Shown: positions 30,659-33,438 of the stretch, one piece after another
Position numbering within the stretch: the first letter of the stretch is position 1
How the letters are laid out: every line of letters starts with the position of its first letter
Assembly: GCA_020696915.1 (NCBI GenBank)
Contig: JAJFMR010000002.1
Coordinates: forward strand, 1-33,438
DNA length: 33,438 nucleotides
Direction of reading: 5' to 3'
Source: Rhizobiaceae bacterium
GTDB taxonomy: Bacteria; Pseudomonadota; Alphaproteobacteria; Rhizobiales; Rhizobiaceae
Notes under the pieces: model-generated
What the model was told of the DNA's origin: nothing
Seen by the model: the letters and a program-made list of their open reading frames with translations, nothing else
Databases searched by the model: none
Made by a program: the position numbers and the translations under genes

Positions 30659-31990
30659 ATGAGCCACGCCTTGCATGCACGCCGGCTGAAGGACCACATC
30701 GCCGGGCTCGAAACCATGACCCGTTTCGTGCTGGCGACGCTCGCGCTGGCCAGCGGCGTCTACACATATCTGGGCGTCCGCAGCCTGCTCGACGGCTCGG
30801 CGACGATCGTCTTTTTCGCCGCCGTCATCTATTCCGTCTCGGTCTCGGTGGCCATGTACGGCTTCTGGACCTATCTCATCCGGTTCCTGCCGGAAATGCG
30901 CGACGGCGGCTCGCGGCTTGCCCTGCTCGGCATAATGGCGCTCGGATCAGCGATGATCGTCGCCATGTCGTCATGGCTGAACGCTGCGGCGCTCGCCGGC
31001 TCGGCGGCCGTGGAGCAGCATCTCGCCGTGACGATCGAGGACTACACTGCCGACCTCGACCAGGCGCACGGCAACGCGCTCGGCGCGCTGTCACTACTTC
31101 CCGACATCCAGCGTGCATCGGAACGCTTCGCCAGGCTGGCGGCCGAGGAACAGGCGACCGGCGCGCTCACCGGCACGTCCGGTTCCGGCAGCGTCGTGCA
31201 GCTTCTCACCCAGATGTCGGCGCAGATGAAGGAGCTCGAAACGACCATCGAGGCCTCCCGCGAGACGATCCAGAACGGCTTCAGGGAAGGACAGGTGCAT
31301 CTCGCCACGATGCGCGGGCTGGTTTCCGCGCCTGGAGCCATCGCCCAGCGTTCCGACCAGTTCGCGGCGGAGGCCGTGAAGCTCACCGGGGTCATCGCAT
31401 CGCTCGAGCAGACTTCGATTGCGCCTTCGGTGATGCGCGCCGCTGCCGATCTCTCGGTCGGCTTCATCGCCCCGGTCGCAGACGGCAGTTCGGTGGATCT
31501 CGCGGGCCGTCAGGATCAGGTCATGGCAACGATCCGTGTCTCGGTCGAGGCGCAGTCCAGGGCGCTTTCCGACGCCGCTGCCGAAATCCTCGCGCAGCCG
31601 GATGTCCCGGAGCGGCGCTTCGTCCCGCTGACCTCGGCCGAAGCCGTCCTGCGCTATGCGTCGGACTTCATCCCAAGCTGGGCGGGCGCCATCTCCATCG
31701 ATCTCCTGCCGGCCGTCCTGGTCGGCATAATGGCGGTCGTGCACGCCTCCATGCGGCGAGGCGAGGAAGGGCTCCAGGAAGCCGAACGGATGACCGCCGC
31801 CGATCTTCTGCGGTCTCTCGACCTCAGCGAGGCGCTGGCAGCCCGCCGCACGGCCCTGAAAACGGCCTCGGGCGAGGTCGGGGAAGCGGCTGCCAGCGAG
31901 CGACCCGGCGAACCGCTCGCCGAAACACGGCCGGCTGCCGAGAACGTAACCCCGCTCTCACTCGGCGAACGGAAGCGGATCGACACATGA
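30659..31990 (+). CDS. Uncharacterised multi-TM membrane protein with long helical extramembrane region
   Basis: 443 aa; hydrophobic segments near the N-terminus and at WAGAISIDLLPAVLVGIMAVVHA; GGAG SD 7 nt before ATG. Confidence 0.8.
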   Translation: MSHALHARRLKDHIAGLETMTRFVLATLALASGVYTYLGVRSLLDGSATIVFFAAVIYSVSVSVAMYGFWTYLIRFLPEMRDGGSRLALLGIMALGSAMIVAMSSWLNAAALAGSAAVEQHLAVTIEDYTADLDQAHGNALGALSLLPDIQRASERFARLAAEEQATGALTGTSGSGSVVQLLTQMSAQMKELETTIEASRETIQNGFREGQVHLATMRGLVSAPGAIAQRSDQFAAEAVKLTGVIASLEQTSIAPSVMRAAADLSVGFIAPVADGSSVDLAGRQDQVMATIRVSVEAQSRALSDAAAEILAQPDVPERRFVPLTSAEAVLRYASDFIPSWAGAISIDLLPAVLVGIMAVVHASMRRGEEGLQEAERMTAADLLRSLDLSEALAARRTALKTASGEVGEAAASERPGEPLAETRPAAENVTPLSLGERKRIDT

Positions 31991-32835
31991 AGGACAGGTC
32001 CGAAATCACGCCCCCGGCAGCGCCCGATTCCCCCGGGCGGTCCGCTGCGGTCATCCGCTACCTGTCGCGTTTCGACGACGGCGAGGTGGTGCGCTGGGCC
32101 TTCCGCGGCCTGCTGTTCGGCGCGATCGGCGTGCTGGCCCTCGATCTCGGGGAATTGTCGCGGGAGAACGGTTGGTTGCCGCCCACCGCGGCCGTGCCTG
32201 CACCCCAGTCGGATCCGGTCCTGCCGGCGGTAAACACCGGTCTGCCGCTGCCGTCCCCGGATGCAGGACGCTTCGTGACCGCCGACGAGGCGACGCTTGG
32301 TCAGCCGATGAAGTTCGAGCTTGGCGCAGGCGGCGTCCTGTCGGCCGAAGGCAGCATCGAGCCGGGCACCGCAACGCGTTTTACGATCGAGATCGAGGCG
32401 CGTGGTGAATATGTGAAGACGATTTCGCTGAATTCGCCGGGCGGTGCGCTGGACGATGCCATGGCCATGGCGAAACTGATCCGCGAACGCGGCCTGCGCA
32501 CCGAAGTTGCCGACGGGGCACTGTGCGCCTCGTCGTGTCCGCTGCTGCTCGCCGGCGGCCAGGTTCGCGGCGCCGGACGTCGGGCGGCTGTGGGGGTGCA
32601 CCAGTTCTATGCCGCCGCACCCGTGGTCTCCGGGCCGGAGCAGGCAATGTCGGATGCACAGGCGACCACCGCGCGCATCTCGCGGCATCTTGCCGAGATG
32701 GGCGTCGATCCCGCGCTGTGGCTGCATGCGCTGGATACGCCGCCGCAGGCGCTCTATTACTTCACGCCAGCCGAACTTGCGAAGTACGGCCTGGTGACCG
32801 AACCGGCGACCGCGACGCCCCGCAGCGAACCATAG
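31987..32835 (+). CDS. Membrane-anchored periplasmic ClpP/SppA-fold serine protease-like protein (COG3904-like)
   Basis: N-terminal TM (RGLLFGAIGVLALDLG), SLNSPGGALDDAMAMAKLIRERGLRTEV, CASSC (candidate nucleophile), GVHQFYA (candidate His); ATGA overlap with the upstream gene. Confidence 0.75.
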   Translation: MKDRSEITPPAAPDSPGRSAAVIRYLSRFDDGEVVRWAFRGLLFGAIGVLALDLGELSRENGWLPPTAAVPAPQSDPVLPAVNTGLPLPSPDAGRFVTADEATLGQPMKFELGAGGVLSAEGSIEPGTATRFTIEIEARGEYVKTISLNSPGGALDDAMAMAKLIRERGLRTEVADGALCASSCPLLLAGGQVRGAGRRAAVGVHQFYAAAPVVSGPEQAMSDAQATTARISRHLAEMGVDPALWLHALDTPPQALYYFTPAELAKYGLVTEPATATPRSEP

Positions 32836-32869
32836 AGCGGCAAGCGCTGGGAAGACGTGCTTTGCCGCT
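32836..32869. terminator. Terminator-like inverted repeat AGCGGCAA...TTGCCGCT between convergent genes
   Basis: Perfect 8-bp arms, immediately after the stop at 32835. Confidence 0.45.
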
Positions 32870-32932
32870 GTTGATTCCTTGCTTTCGCAACGGGACCGAT
32901 CCGGTCAGCGATTCCAGGTCCGGACCGGTGTC

Positions 32933-33438
32933 TTATGGCCGCACCGCCGCTCCGCCGGCCCTCCCCGCCTCGGGACGCAGCGCTATCCTTACGCAATCGC
33001 GGCCGCTGTTCTTGGCGGTGTAAAGGGCCTTGTCGGCCCGGGCGAGCAGTTCATCGATGCTTTCGCCGGCCGCGAGTTGCGCCACGCCGAAGCTGGCCGT
33101 CAGGCGTCTGTGCTCCGAAATGCCATCCACGGTCAACGACGAGCAGGCGGTTCGGGCATCCTCTGCGAACAGGCGCGCCGCGACGAGGTTGGTGTCCGGC
33201 AGGAGCACGGCGAATTCCTCGCCGCCGATCCTCGCAGCAATGTGGTGTTCGGATATGGCAGACCTCATGAAGCCTGCGAAGGTGGTGATGACCCGGTCCC
33301 CCGCCGCGTGGCCGAACGTGTCGTTTATCGATTTGAAATGATCCAGATCGGCGATGACCAGGGAAACCGGAACGCCAGTGGCCGCCGCCTCGCGCAGCAC
33401 GGTTTGGGCGCGCGATTCGAAGCCCGCCCGGTTGAGCA
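32933..33438 (-). CDS. GGDEF-domain diguanylate cyclase (partial; 5' end beyond the window)
   Basis: Minus-strand frame open to the edge: LNRAGFESRAQTVLREAAATGVPVSLVIADLDHFKSINDTFGHAAGDRVI...IGGEEFAVLLP. Confidence 0.93.
   Translation of the reverse strand, partial: LNRAGFESRAQTVLREAAATGVPVSLVIADLDHFKSINDTFGHAAGDRVITTFAGFMRSAISEHHIAARIGGEEFAVLLPDTNLVAARLFAEDARTACSSLTVDGISEHRRLTASFGVAQLAAGESIDELLARADKALYTAKNSGRDCVRIALRPEAGRAGGAAVRP

Noticed and set aside
30973-32523. 5' part of the 620-aa ORF 30973-32835 read as one large protein
   Set aside because: The N-terminal part is an alternate frame of the membrane protein gene; the true CDS begins at the ATGA overlap at 31987.

Overview
GC-rich alphaproteobacterial (Rhizobiales-like) chromosomal window with no rRNA, tRNA, CRISPR array, transposase or phage module that I could recognise. 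Core loci: ccmA (partial, -) divergent from acnA; a DUF1223 protein; a DUF2794 protein; a GNAT acetyltransferase; a Bax-inhibitor-1 family protein; a YbbA/YbbP-type ABC pair divergent from a TesA-like esterase; thpR; an amino-acid ABC binding protein and permease with no adjacent ATPase, coupled to a methyltransferase; an ornithine cyclodeaminase-family gene; a YceH/DUF480 gene; and sdhCDA-(small ORF)-sdhB. Positions 19.9-30.0 kb hold an accessory catabolic island: IDH/IPMDH-like dehydrogenase, cupin, Ldh-family oxidoreductase, threonine aldolase, TctCBA tripartite tricarboxylate transporter, and PrpB- and PrpD-like enzymes without PrpC. The right end has a small secreted protein, a membrane protein translationally coupled to a membrane-anchored ClpP-like protease, and a truncated GGDEF protein. 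The most interesting signals are regulatory: (i) a 15-codon leader ORF whose stop codon lies at the loop of a hairpin that hides the Shine-Dalgarno of the island's first gene and is followed by a U-tract; (ii) a near-perfect 22-bp palindrome upstream of it; (iii) an ICE/Irr-like box between ccmA and acnA; (iv) a TTAA-N7-TTAA CtrA-type box before the small secreted protein; (v) mutually exclusive hairpins before the membrane-protein/ClpP-like pair; and (vi) an uncharacterised 86-aa ORF packed between sdhA and sdhB. All family calls come from reading the translations by eye; no database searches were run.
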